Positions 1-8,084 of a DNA stretch of 64,000 nt are shown one piece after another. The stretch lies in NCBI GenBank assembly GCA_964481775.1, contig CAYZUX010000001.1, positions 35,176 through 99,175 on the forward strand, written 5' to 3'. The notes beneath the pieces were generated by a model, which was not told the DNA's origin, did not search any database, and worked only from the letters and a program-made list of their open reading frames with translations. The position numbers were made by a program, and so were the translations under genes. Position 1 is the stretch's first letter, and every line of letters begins with the position of its first letter. Origin of the DNA: OLB16 sp964481775 (lineage in GTDB: Bacteria; Hinthialibacterota; Hinthialibacteria; OLB16).

Positions 1-669
1 CGTGGCTCACCCGGAGAGCAGGCTCTCTTCGACACCATCAGCGCTTCATTGTATGCCGGTGCGCTTTCAGACATCCTGGATGAAATGGGATTTCGCAATC
101 AGTCCATCCCTCCATGTTTACAGATTCGCCCGCTTCATCCCGCGTCCGTGGCCATGGGGCGTGCGCTCACGCTCCTGAATGCCCGTGATACCCGCGAGGA
201 GGATCCCTATGAACTCGCTATCCGTGCGATGGATGGGATGAAACCAGGGGAGCTGCTCGTTGCCTCCGGGACAGAGCTTCTTGAGACCGGAATCTTTGGG
301 GAGCTTTCGGCGACTCGTGTTTCCAGGGCGGGAGGACGCGGGGCTTTGATCAATGGCTACTCAAGAGATGGCCGTAAAATTCTTGAAATGGGATTCCCGC
401 TTTTCTGCCGGGGAATCTCACCCATTGACACCACTGGCCGGGTGCGGGTTGTGGATATCAACTGTCCTGTCCAGATTGGTGGACTTACTGTTGTTCCTGG
501 TCAGATTCTCTTCGCAGATTTGGATGGAACGATTCTGATCCCGCCCGAGGCTGAAGCCGAAGTTCTCAATAAGGCGCTCGAACGGGCGGCGACTGAGACC
601 AAGGTTCGCATGGAGTTACGAGAGGGTGCCACCATGGAAGAAGTTTGGAAAAAGTATCATGTGCTGTGA
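1..669 (+). CDS. RraA-family protein (5' end outside window)
   Basis: The reading frame is open from base 1, so the true start lies upstream; a TTG at 49 is internal. About 222 residues are visible, most of an RraA domain (usual length 160-230). The RraA pattern is clear: PGELLVASG, then GELSATRVSRAGGRGALING, a YSRD turn, FCRGISPIDTTGR, GGLTVVPGQILFADLDG and a C-terminal helix. RraA-fold proteins are either 4-hydroxy-4-methyl-2-oxoglutarate/oxaloacetate-type aldolases that use a divalent metal, or regulators of RNase E. The DINCPVQIGG segment and the neighbouring secreted polysaccharide-type proteins favour a small-molecule lyase, but the substrate cannot be read from sequence. The next gene starts 58 bases downstream on the same strand and is probably co-transcribed. 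Confidence 0.8.
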   Translation, partial: RGSPGEQALFDTISASLYAGALSDILDEMGFRNQSIPPCLQIRPLHPASVAMGRALTLLNARDTREEDPYELAIRAMDGMKPGELLVASGTELLETGIFGELSATRVSRAGGRGALINGYSRDGRKILEMGFPLFCRGISPIDTTGRVRVVDINCPVQIGGLTVVPGQILFADLDGTILIPPEAEAEVLNKALERAATETKVRMELREGATMEEVWKKYHVL

Positions 670-727
670 CACAAAATATGACCTGAATGAAAAAGGACTA
701 TTTGAAAAAGCAGAGGAGGAGACAAAG

Positions 728-1882
728 ATGATGAAACTATCATCTCTCAAGAAACTTTCATCGAATGTGGTTATGGTATTGTTGCAGTTAACTCTGGTTC
801 TTGTCTTTGTCTGCGATAAGGCTCATTCTGATTGCAGTCATCTTGTGGTAGCCGCCGTGGACTCTTCCGAAGCAGCCAGGAAATACGCTGACTTTGTAGC
901 GGATGGCAACGGTGACCAGGAAGAAATTCATGCTGCCCTCAAAGCCCTTCCTGCGGCCGGAGGGACAATTCAGTTGATGGCAGGGACATATGACATTCGC
1001 AGAGTCACAGGAACCCTTGGAGGGATCACCATCAACCGGTCGAATGTGACTCTTGCAGGTGAGGGTGAGTGCACTAAGCTCAGGCTTTCCGCAGGGCAGA
1101 ATACAAATGTAATCCGCATCATTGGACCGGATGTGGGAAACATCACCATACGTGACCTTTCAGTGGACCAGAATCGGGATGAAAATCCGTTTGGCGAGGG
1201 AGACAGGAATGTCTCTCATGCGCGTTTTGAGTTCTGTGGGATCAAGGCCTTCTGCAGGGAACCTGGTGGATCAGGTACCGAGCCAACCCACGACATTACC
1301 ATCGAAAACTGCCGTGTATCGAATTCCCGCAGGCTGGGAATCATGCTTGAAGGTCCAAACATGCGTGTGTTGAATAACCATTTGGGTAATGCTCTCTCGG
1401 ATTCAGTCGAAATCCTGACCGGACCGGGATTCATCATGGGGAATTATGTCGAAATTACGGGGAAGACCCACGTGGGGATCGGTTCCGATCGTGGAAACTC
1501 GATCATCATGGCGAACAATATCATCCATGTCAGGGAAAGCGGTGACATCGACATTGGATTCCGTTCCTGGGCAAACTCCGAAAGGCATGTCATTTCAGGT
1601 AATATCATTCAAGTGGATGAAGGTGGAAAAATTGGAGCCGCGATGGAGGTGCGTGGTTTCGGTGCGGCGGTTACCGGAAACACGATTCAGTGGAATGATT
1701 CCGAAAATCGTTTGCCTCTCCTGCTCACCGGTGCTGGTACGGTTGTCTCCGGCAACTACTTTAAGAACCTCACTCTCGTGGTAAATGATGAGACGAAAAC
1801 AGACAGGCCGACAATTATCACAAATAACCTGATGGAAAACTCGGTTATCGATCACCAGAAAGGAAATTTAAAACAAGAATGA
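728..1882 (+). CDS. secreted right-handed parallel beta-helix protein
   Basis: Predicted 384-residue exported protein. The frame is open from 626, but the ATG at 728 follows a GGAGGA ribosome site and opens a good signal peptide: MMKLSSLKK, a hydrophobic run VVMVLLQLTLVLVFV, then cleavage near the AHS-DC region. The mature part starts with a pectate-lyase-superfamily signature (ADGNGDQEEIHAALKALPAAGGTIQLMAG), followed by coil-like repeats such as NITIRDLSVDQN, HDITIENCRVSNS, MRVLNNHLGN and HVISGNIIQVDEGG, as in beta-helix polysaccharide lyases and hydrolases. No catalytic set is obvious, so the substrate is unknown. It sits between an RraA-like gene and a ceramidase-like gene on the same strand, probably one operon. 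Confidence 0.75.
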   Translation: MMKLSSLKKLSSNVVMVLLQLTLVLVFVCDKAHSDCSHLVVAAVDSSEAARKYADFVADGNGDQEEIHAALKALPAAGGTIQLMAGTYDIRRVTGTLGGITINRSNVTLAGEGECTKLRLSAGQNTNVIRIIGPDVGNITIRDLSVDQNRDENPFGEGDRNVSHARFEFCGIKAFCREPGGSGTEPTHDITIENCRVSNSRRLGIMLEGPNMRVLNNHLGNALSDSVEILTGPGFIMGNYVEITGKTHVGIGSDRGNSIIMANNIIHVRESGDIDIGFRSWANSERHVISGNIIQVDEGGKIGAAMEVRGFGAAVTGNTIQWNDSENRLPLLLTGAGTVVSGNYFKNLTLVVNDETKTDRPTIITNNLMENSVIDHQKGNLKQE

Positions 1883-1953
1883 TTTGCGCAGGGGTATTAC
1901 ATCCGAGGATTGCCAGCTGCCTTTGAAAACGAATTCCCGGAGGATTACCTGAG

Positions 1954-3234
1954 ATGAAAGCCGGAGTGGGTAAAGTACTCATAACACCTGAAACGAGTAT
2001 GTGGCTGGCTGGATACGCACACCGTGATCGTCCCTCCCAGGGAGTACTATGTGAGCTTTATGCAAAGGCTTTATCATTCGAGGATGAAGCTGGTTCACAG
2101 TTTGTCCTTGTAACAACAGACATTCTGGGATTCACAAGGAATGTGGCCGCACAGATCGCTGACAGGGTAAAGGAAGAATGTGGCATTCCCCGGGAACAGT
2201 TGATGTTGACCTCCTCCCATACTCACAGCGGGCCAGTGATAGGGGATTGCCTGATCGATATGTATCATCTGAATCCTGAACAAATGGACTTGGTTAAGAA
2301 ATACACTGTTGCCCTGGTAGATCATGTCCTTCAGGCGGTGAAACAGGCAATCAGGAATCTTGAACCTTGTTCATTATCCTGGTCAGTTGGCAATGCGGCG
2401 TTTGCCCACAATCGGCGGGAGTATACGGAGGAGGGGGTTATCATCGGTTGTAACCCCGAGGGCCCGACAGACCATGACGTCCCAGTTCTGCGTGTAAATC
2501 GCAAAGATGGTTCTGTCAAAGCAGTTCTGTTTGGTTATGCCTGTCATAATACTGTCCTGGATCTTTGCGAGTTCAGCGGCGATTATGCCGGTTATGCACA
2601 GTTGACTTTGGAAGACAGTATCCCAGGAATGGTGAGTCTTTTCGTCAGCGGATGTGGTGGCGATCAGAATCCATTGCCACGCAGAAGCATAGAATTGGCC
2701 AGGAAGCATGGACAGGACCTTGCCACCTCAGTGCTTGAGACATTCCATAGACAAGCCGCTGATGTTCATGGCCCCATCCATGCCGTATTTGAGGAAGTTC
2801 CTCTCAAATTCCGGTATCAGGATTATCGCAAAGAACTGGACGACCAGATTAAAGGAGGGAATGAATACCTCCGCAACACAGCCGCACGTTTACTCGCACG
2901 GCTCAGAGACAATGGGGAGCAACCAGCATTCTATCCCTACCCCGTTCAGATCTGGTGTTTCTCGAACACACTCCAGCTAATCGCCTTGGGTGGGGAGGTG
3001 GTGGTTGACTATTCGCTTCGATTGAAACAGGAACTTGGACGGGAAAGGAATTTTATTTTGGCATACGCCAATGATGTGATGGGATATATTCCAAGCCTTC
3101 GGGTTTTGAACGAAGGTGGCTACGAAGCGGACTTCTCGATGGTTTATTATGGATTTTCCGGAACTTGGGATGATCAGATTGAAACAACAATTATCGAAGC
3201 GGTTCACCGCTTGACAAATGAAGCCAAGGTTTGA
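1954..3234 (+). CDS. neutral/alkaline ceramidase-like hydrolase
   Basis: 426 residues; ATG preceded by GGAGG. It begins MKAGVGKVLITPETSMWLAG, the start of the neutral/alkaline non-lysosomal ceramidase N-terminal domain, and carries the family metal-site motif as TSSHTHSGP near residue 90, plus FGYACHNTVLD and FVSGCGGDQNP, which match the conserved zinc-site and active-site blocks. There is no signal peptide and the C-terminal immunoglobulin-like domain of true ceramidases is missing. It therefore belongs to the short bacterial subgroup often found next to carbohydrate genes. Hydrolysis of an N-acyl or other amide/ester bond is likely; sphingolipid is not assured. Last gene of the 1-3.2 kb group. 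Confidence 0.8.
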   Translation: MKAGVGKVLITPETSMWLAGYAHRDRPSQGVLCELYAKALSFEDEAGSQFVLVTTDILGFTRNVAAQIADRVKEECGIPREQLMLTSSHTHSGPVIGDCLIDMYHLNPEQMDLVKKYTVALVDHVLQAVKQAIRNLEPCSLSWSVGNAAFAHNRREYTEEGVIIGCNPEGPTDHDVPVLRVNRKDGSVKAVLFGYACHNTVLDLCEFSGDYAGYAQLTLEDSIPGMVSLFVSGCGGDQNPLPRRSIELARKHGQDLATSVLETFHRQAADVHGPIHAVFEEVPLKFRYQDYRKELDDQIKGGNEYLRNTAARLLARLRDNGEQPAFYPYPVQIWCFSNTLQLIALGGEVVVDYSLRLKQELGRERNFILAYANDVMGYIPSLRVLNEGGYEADFSMVYYGFSGTWDDQIETTIIEAVHRLTNEAKV

Positions 3235-4033
3235 TTGGCATCATCATCTCCATCGGTTGATGTTGCAAGCCTCGGCGGAGTCAACAAAGCAGAATAATCT
3301 GTAAAACCGCCAGAAATATACCAGCCCCCTGTCGTCCTTTCTGGTGCCCTCCACCTCAATCTATATGTTGTATCTGACATAAATAATATAATGTAGATAA
3401 ATAACACCTTTTCCCTCAAAAGAATTGTTGTCTATTGACAAGAAAGAGAACACAAAAAAAAAGAATCGAATGACGCTTGACATCCTGTAATGAAGATCTA
3501 GATTACTGTGGTGGTCTGGAGCCAATCATTAAGGCACCAGTAGCACCGACCCCTCCTTGGAAGGAACGGATGGCCTGAGCGGTCAAGCTTTTTCCGTCCC
3601 TTTAAAGATCGTGCCGGAGTTCTTGGTTTTTTCTGTTGAATGCGCGAAGGAGTGCCATATCTACGATCCACGAACGCGCAGGTCGGCGGGAGACACTCCT
3701 CCGAAAAACGGCCTCTCAAGCCGTCGGAGGTGAGATGGGCAGGGACAGAGCACATTCGTGTTTTTTTGGACAGCTTCGCTTGGATGACAACGATTCCACC
3801 TACCTGGCATCCTCGAAACCGAGTGCAGGATATGCGGTGGCGTTCCCAAGCGTATCGTTTCCGGCCCACCAGTGTCACACACCGGATACGACTGAAGCTC
3901 GAATTGAACCTGTCGGTGATGCCTTACCAATAGAGACACGGCTTCAATCGAGAGGCCCACCCTTTCGAGAACACCCATGCAATCTGTTGTTGAATGATGT
4001 GGTCTTTCAATGCAATTCCCATGGAAGGAGAGA
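3235..4033. other. 800-base stretch without a recognisable gene
   Basis: Several overlapping open frames exist on both strands at about 3.5-4.1 kb. None has a recognisable domain, a good ribosome site or neighbours that would join it to a gene. The composition from about 3540 to 3980 differs from the AT-rich start of the gap (3360-3480) and could be a decayed gene or insertion, but I cannot identify it. The last bases (AAGGAGAG at about 4023) are the ribosome site of the next gene. Confidence 0.4.
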
Positions 4034-5428
4034 ATGATGAAAAGACTTTCTGTAACATGCTTAATCGTGATTTTCCTGGTTCCACTTTGGGTGTCACCTG
4101 CTTTCTCGTTTTGGGATGAGCAACAGCTCACCTTTGATACGAATAGAAATCACTCTCTTGACAACAACCTCAACTGGTCTCCTGACTGCAAATGGATTGC
4201 TTATGACACAAGGGCTTTGTCAGGTGGAATTGGTAATACGTTGACACTTGAGAAGGTGAACATCGAAACAAAAAGTATCGTCGTCATGTACACTGCCCCG
4301 AATGCACTTCCTCTTGATGGATTTGGCCCGGGCACTGCGGCGGTGAGTTTTTTTCCTGCCGGGGACAGAGTTATTGCCATTCGTGGGATCAACGGTGTGC
4401 AATACGCGGGTACAGCACGTTTCGGGGCGATGATCAGCCCTACCGATGGAAGTGTGGGAAGTGAGGGTTATGTCATAGCCGATGCCCGGGATGTAACGCC
4501 ACCATTCACACCCGGCGCATTGCGTGGGGGGACACATCGGCACGAACCAACTGGGGATGGGGTATTGGTGGGCTTCACCTACAATGACCAGATCATGAAA
4601 GATCTTGGGAAAGACCTCAGAACCATCGGTGTCACCAAACTGGGTACGCCGGTGGACGTAGATGAGGCACTTGGAAATCTGGATGGCACAGGTTTCACAG
4701 TGCTGGTTGTAAAAGTAAAGCCCCAATCGGAGATCACACCAGGTAGTGATGACATCTTCCAGGGTTCTGATGATGCCTGGGTTGGTGAAAAGGGCTATCA
4801 GAAACCGGACCAGACCTGGCAACGTGCGCGTGCTTTCATCGGCAAGACTGTCACAAGTACTGGCGGGGTTCGCAACGAGGTGTATATTGTTGATATCCCT
4901 GAAGACATCACAGTGGCCGGACCCGATGGGCCGCTTGAGGGAACTGAAACAACCTTCCCGATGCCTCCCGCGGGGACGGTTCAACGCAGGCTGACCAATA
5001 GTGAGTCAGACTGTGGTGGAATCATCCGCTGTAGTCTGGATGGCTCCAGGATCGCCTTCACTAGAGGTGGTCAGATCTGGCTGATTTCACCACTTGGTGG
5101 TACCGCTGTTCAGGCTACCTCAATTCCCACAGGAGTCTCCAAACCCTGGTGGGATCCAAGTGGCGACTACATATATTGCATCTCAGACAACTCGATTTGG
5201 GTGACCAATGTCAGGGAGGGTGATTCCAATTTTGGTGAATCCGAGAGAATCACCGATCCAAATTTATTCCCCGGTCGTGCACCGGATGCATTGTGTGTCT
5301 CGCCCGATGGCAAATGGATTGCTTTCAACCGGAAGCTTGATGGTGATGGAGGAACACAAATCAATCAAATCTTTGTGGTGTCGATCCCGGCACCATCAAG
5401 GGTCGACAACTGGAGTCTTTTTGAGTAA
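4034..5428 (+). CDS. secreted WD40-like (PD40/TolB-type) beta-propeller protein with W-x-L-F C-terminus
   Basis: 464 residues from the ATG at 4034, which follows AAGGAGAG; signal peptide MMKRLSVTCLIVIFLVPLWVSPAFS. The mature protein shows PD40 propeller blades: LNWSPDCKWIAYDTR, IIRCSLDGSRIAFTRGGQIWLI, PWWDPSGDYIYCISDNSIWV and LCVSPDGKWIAFNR. This resembles the TolB-type periplasmic propeller fold without the TolB N-terminal domain. It ends in VSIPAPSRVDNWSLFE. The last residues match a short C-terminal tag also found in three other secreted proteins of this window (see findings). No enzymatic motif is visible; a binding or scaffold role is likely. It stands alone, and a strong hairpin 33 bases after the stop probably ends its transcript. 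Confidence 0.75.
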   Translation: MMKRLSVTCLIVIFLVPLWVSPAFSFWDEQQLTFDTNRNHSLDNNLNWSPDCKWIAYDTRALSGGIGNTLTLEKVNIETKSIVVMYTAPNALPLDGFGPGTAAVSFFPAGDRVIAIRGINGVQYAGTARFGAMISPTDGSVGSEGYVIADARDVTPPFTPGALRGGTHRHEPTGDGVLVGFTYNDQIMKDLGKDLRTIGVTKLGTPVDVDEALGNLDGTGFTVLVVKVKPQSEITPGSDDIFQGSDDAWVGEKGYQKPDQTWQRARAFIGKTVTSTGGVRNEVYIVDIPEDITVAGPDGPLEGTETTFPMPPAGTVQRRLTNSESDCGGIIRCSLDGSRIAFTRGGQIWLISPLGGTAVQATSIPTGVSKPWWDPSGDYIYCISDNSIWVTNVREGDSNFGESERITDPNLFPGRAPDALCVSPDGKWIAFNRKLDGDGGTQINQIFVVSIPAPSRVDNWSLFE

Positions 5429-5460
5429 AAGTCTTCGCTCGGAAGTTGTTGATATTTGGA

Positions 5461-5493
5461 GGGGAGTGATGTCAAGTAGTTGACTCACTCCCC
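5461..5493. terminator. strong hairpin between convergent genes
   Basis: A 9-bp perfect stem (GGGGAGTGA with TCACTCCCC) continues after one bulged T into a 5-bp stem (GTCAA with TTGAC) around the loop GTAG. It lies between the stop codons of two convergent genes. There is no T-run on either side, so it may be a Rho-assisted or bidirectional transcript end rather than a classical intrinsic terminator. Confidence 0.5.
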
Positions 5494-5654
5494 CACACAT
5501 ATCCGGTATTAAATTAAGCGGTCAACAAACCTGTTGTATCGATTGTAAGAAGCCTCCAGGAATCAATCCTCGACTCGCAAAGCATTTACAGGAAAACAGC
5601 AACTGTTCTTGTTGCAGTTGTCACAAATGACTGTCTTGATAATTCTTGAAGGCC

Positions 5655-7634
5655 TCACGGCTTTTCTCTTTCCTCAGGAAAGTCCAACCCCTGTGTCAGC
5701 CATGACAATGAAAAACGCACAAAACGAATCCATTCACGGCGGTGCTTTTCACCCCCTTCAAAGAGCAGACCGATATCACCATCAGGCAAACGGACCATGG
5801 ATGAATACGATGAAGGGCCATGATGGATGAGCCTCTTGACAGGCCATGTCTGACCTTCATCATAACTCACCCTGACTGTCATCCGGGTCCGCTCCACTAC
5901 GTTGAATTTTTCACCGGAATTGTCTGGATTTGAGAACAGGATACGCCCTTTCTCATCCGGGCCGGGAAGGCTGTACCTCGCAAGACTTGCCTGGCAGGGA
6001 CATTCATTCAGCGTGCGGTCCCAGCGAAAGTTGGACCAAGTCCGTCCACCATCCTCGCTGATGGCGACCCCCCGGCAACTCATCCCCATGTCGCCGCGCA
6101 TGTTGAGCATCAGTTTCCCATCTGCCAGTTCAACTGCCTGACATTCATCAGACAGAACAGATACCGCATCTCCCAATGTCCAGGTCTTGCCATGATCATC
6201 GCTGTAAAGAACTCGCGAATGGAATTCTTCCTCGCATTCTTCGTTGGGCTCTCCTGTATAACCCGGGATGACTAACCTTCCGTTTTTCATCTGAAGTCCC
6301 ACACCTGGGCCGGGATTGAAGGTATCGTCATAATTGGTGATGAACGGACCGATGTCCACCGGCTCGGACCAGGTCTGTCCGTTATCCCGGCTGATCAGCT
6401 GGAAATGCTGGTGATGGTTTGTGCTGACTTTATTGGCATTGTCGCATATCAGGATGATCGTGTTGTTGATGTAGTCAATCACCGGGCATGGATTCATGAG
6501 TGCCTCGATTCCCTGACCCTGGACAAGAGTCTGCATGGGCAACCAGGTGCGTCCACCATCCAGGCTTCGCCTGAGGACCATATCAGATGGACTCATATCC
6601 TCCTGTGAAATTTTACGGGCTTCACAGAAAGCCAGGAGAGAACCATCTGGCGCGATGAGCAGCCCGGGGATCCGGTATGTATGAACTCCCTCTGCCCCGG
6701 CGGTGAACACATTCACGAATTCCGGAGTACCGGGTTGTGGCTTCGGAAGTTTTGCCAGCACCACACGGAATCCGATGTCGCTCTTGATGATCGATGGAGT
6801 CTCATGATGACGTCGTGAGGACCGGCAATGGCCACCAATACAAAGCCAACTGCCTCCCCGCAGCACACGGTGTTCGGCGGTTGCGGGTCCCACGGGATCA
6901 ACCGCAATTCCGTCATAATAATAGCCATGCCAGTCCTGGCACCATTCTGAGACATTACCGCTCATATCGTACAATCCCCAGGGATTTGGAGGTAACATTC
7001 CTACTGGATGGGCGTATTTTTCCATCGTGATCAGTGTGTTTCCCAGCCACCACGCCTTCTGGTTAATTTCGTCGTAGGCTGGATCATCTCCCCAATAAAA
7101 TCTTGTCGTGGTTCCCGCACGGCAGGCATACTCCCACTCCGCCTCGGTTGGGAGACGGAAATCCCTTCCTGTGATTGTTGCCAGCCTGGTTGTGAAGGTA
7201 TGAGCATCTTCCCAGCTGATGTAAACTGCTGGGCTGCGTGGATTTTCACTGACATATCTGTGTCCTTTCCACGGCTCATTCCCCATGACAGCCTGCCACT
7301 GCTCCTTGGTCACCTCGTACTTTCCGATCCAGAACCCGTTGGACAGTGTCACTGGGTGTGCCGGTGTTTCTTTGTTGGGATAGGCATCCTGTTCCTTTTT
7401 CCTTTGACCCATCATGAATGAACCACCGGGAATCCAGACCAGATCGAGTTGAACTTCCCCAGGAAGAATGATGGTTTCGTTTGCTTTACTCTGGAATCCC
7501 AGGTTCGCTTCTGTTGCATTTCCATCAGCAAATGCGGCCAGGGAAATTTCAAACAAGAGAGTAACCATGACCTTGATTATTGTGCTGGCCACACATTCTG
7601 TTTTTCGAGGTATCATGTTTGTCTTCATTCCCAT
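5655..7634 (-). CDS. exported formylglycine-generating-enzyme domain fused to sialidase
   Basis: About 659 residues. The frame extends to a GTG at 7643, but that codon overlaps the GGAGG ribosome site; the ATG at 7634 has correct spacing. A signal peptide (residues about 1-37) is followed by an FGE-sulfatase/SUMF1 domain at roughly 60-295: GGSFMMGQ, HPVTLSNGFWIGKYEVTKEQW, FRLPTEAEWEYACRAG, GLYDMSGNVSEWCQDW and RGGSWLCIGGHCR. The C-x4-C pair of that last motif matches the two catalytic copper-binding cysteines of true FGE. A sialidase-type six-bladed domain follows (about 310-655), starting HTYRIPGLLIAPDGSLLAF with Asp boxes SLDGGRTW, SRDNGQTW, SDDHGKTW, SEDGGRTW and SYDEGQTW. The fusion is unusual. 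The sialidase part may bind or hydrolyse a sugar acid; the FGE part may oxidise a cysteine or only act as a lectin-like fold. Confidence 0.85.
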   Translation of the reverse strand: MGMKTNMIPRKTECVASTIIKVMVTLLFEISLAAFADGNATEANLGFQSKANETIILPGEVQLDLVWIPGGSFMMGQRKKEQDAYPNKETPAHPVTLSNGFWIGKYEVTKEQWQAVMGNEPWKGHRYVSENPRSPAVYISWEDAHTFTTRLATITGRDFRLPTEAEWEYACRAGTTTRFYWGDDPAYDEINQKAWWLGNTLITMEKYAHPVGMLPPNPWGLYDMSGNVSEWCQDWHGYYYDGIAVDPVGPATAEHRVLRGGSWLCIGGHCRSSRRHHETPSIIKSDIGFRVVLAKLPKPQPGTPEFVNVFTAGAEGVHTYRIPGLLIAPDGSLLAFCEARKISQEDMSPSDMVLRRSLDGGRTWLPMQTLVQGQGIEALMNPCPVIDYINNTIILICDNANKVSTNHHQHFQLISRDNGQTWSEPVDIGPFITNYDDTFNPGPGVGLQMKNGRLVIPGYTGEPNEECEEEFHSRVLYSDDHGKTWTLGDAVSVLSDECQAVELADGKLMLNMRGDMGMSCRGVAISEDGGRTWSNFRWDRTLNECPCQASLARYSLPGPDEKGRILFSNPDNSGEKFNVVERTRMTVRVSYDEGQTWPVKRLIHHGPSSYSSMVRLPDGDIGLLFEGGEKHRREWIRFVRFSLSWLTQGLDFPEEREKP

Positions 7635-8084
7635 TTCACTCACCCTCCATTAACCCCGTTATCAATCCCATGATGGACGAGAACCTGGTATCTGTGAAAT
7701 CATAGGACTATTGTCCATATTCCCCGGTAAATTGACACCCCCGGCTCTGATGATGCAGTCCATTAGTGGAAGACAGCCTGATATCTCCGGATAACACAAT
7801 CCTGATTGACTAACAACATGTGTGATCCACAAGAGTCTGACGAGAGCATCGATATAATGGTTTACGTATTCAGTGGTTCTATGGTAGATTGTCCATGTGG
7901 AGTTGGAGAGACTATTTTCATGCGTGTCTCGATATCGGTGTGAAAATAATTTATTTATGAGATGAATACAGAATCACCGCTTTCAAGGCGTGTCTCCTTT
8001 CTGATTGATTGTTGATCGGTGTACTATGAGGAATGAGGTCCCATTGCAAAATAAGTAAATGCATCTCGCTGAGGAGGTTATTCC
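7635..8084. other. 450-base divergent intergenic region
   Basis: This lies between the divergent FGE-sialidase and serine-hydrolase genes, so it should hold both promoters. It becomes AT-rich at about 7920-7970. I see no confident -35/-10 pair and no gene. The right edge carries GAGGAGG, the ribosome site of the next gene. Confidence 0.4.

Noticed and set aside
3498..4131. Possible transposase or small genes in overlapping frames on both strands
   Set aside because: None of the translations shows a transposase motif, ribosome site or domain, and several frames overlap without one being better than the others.
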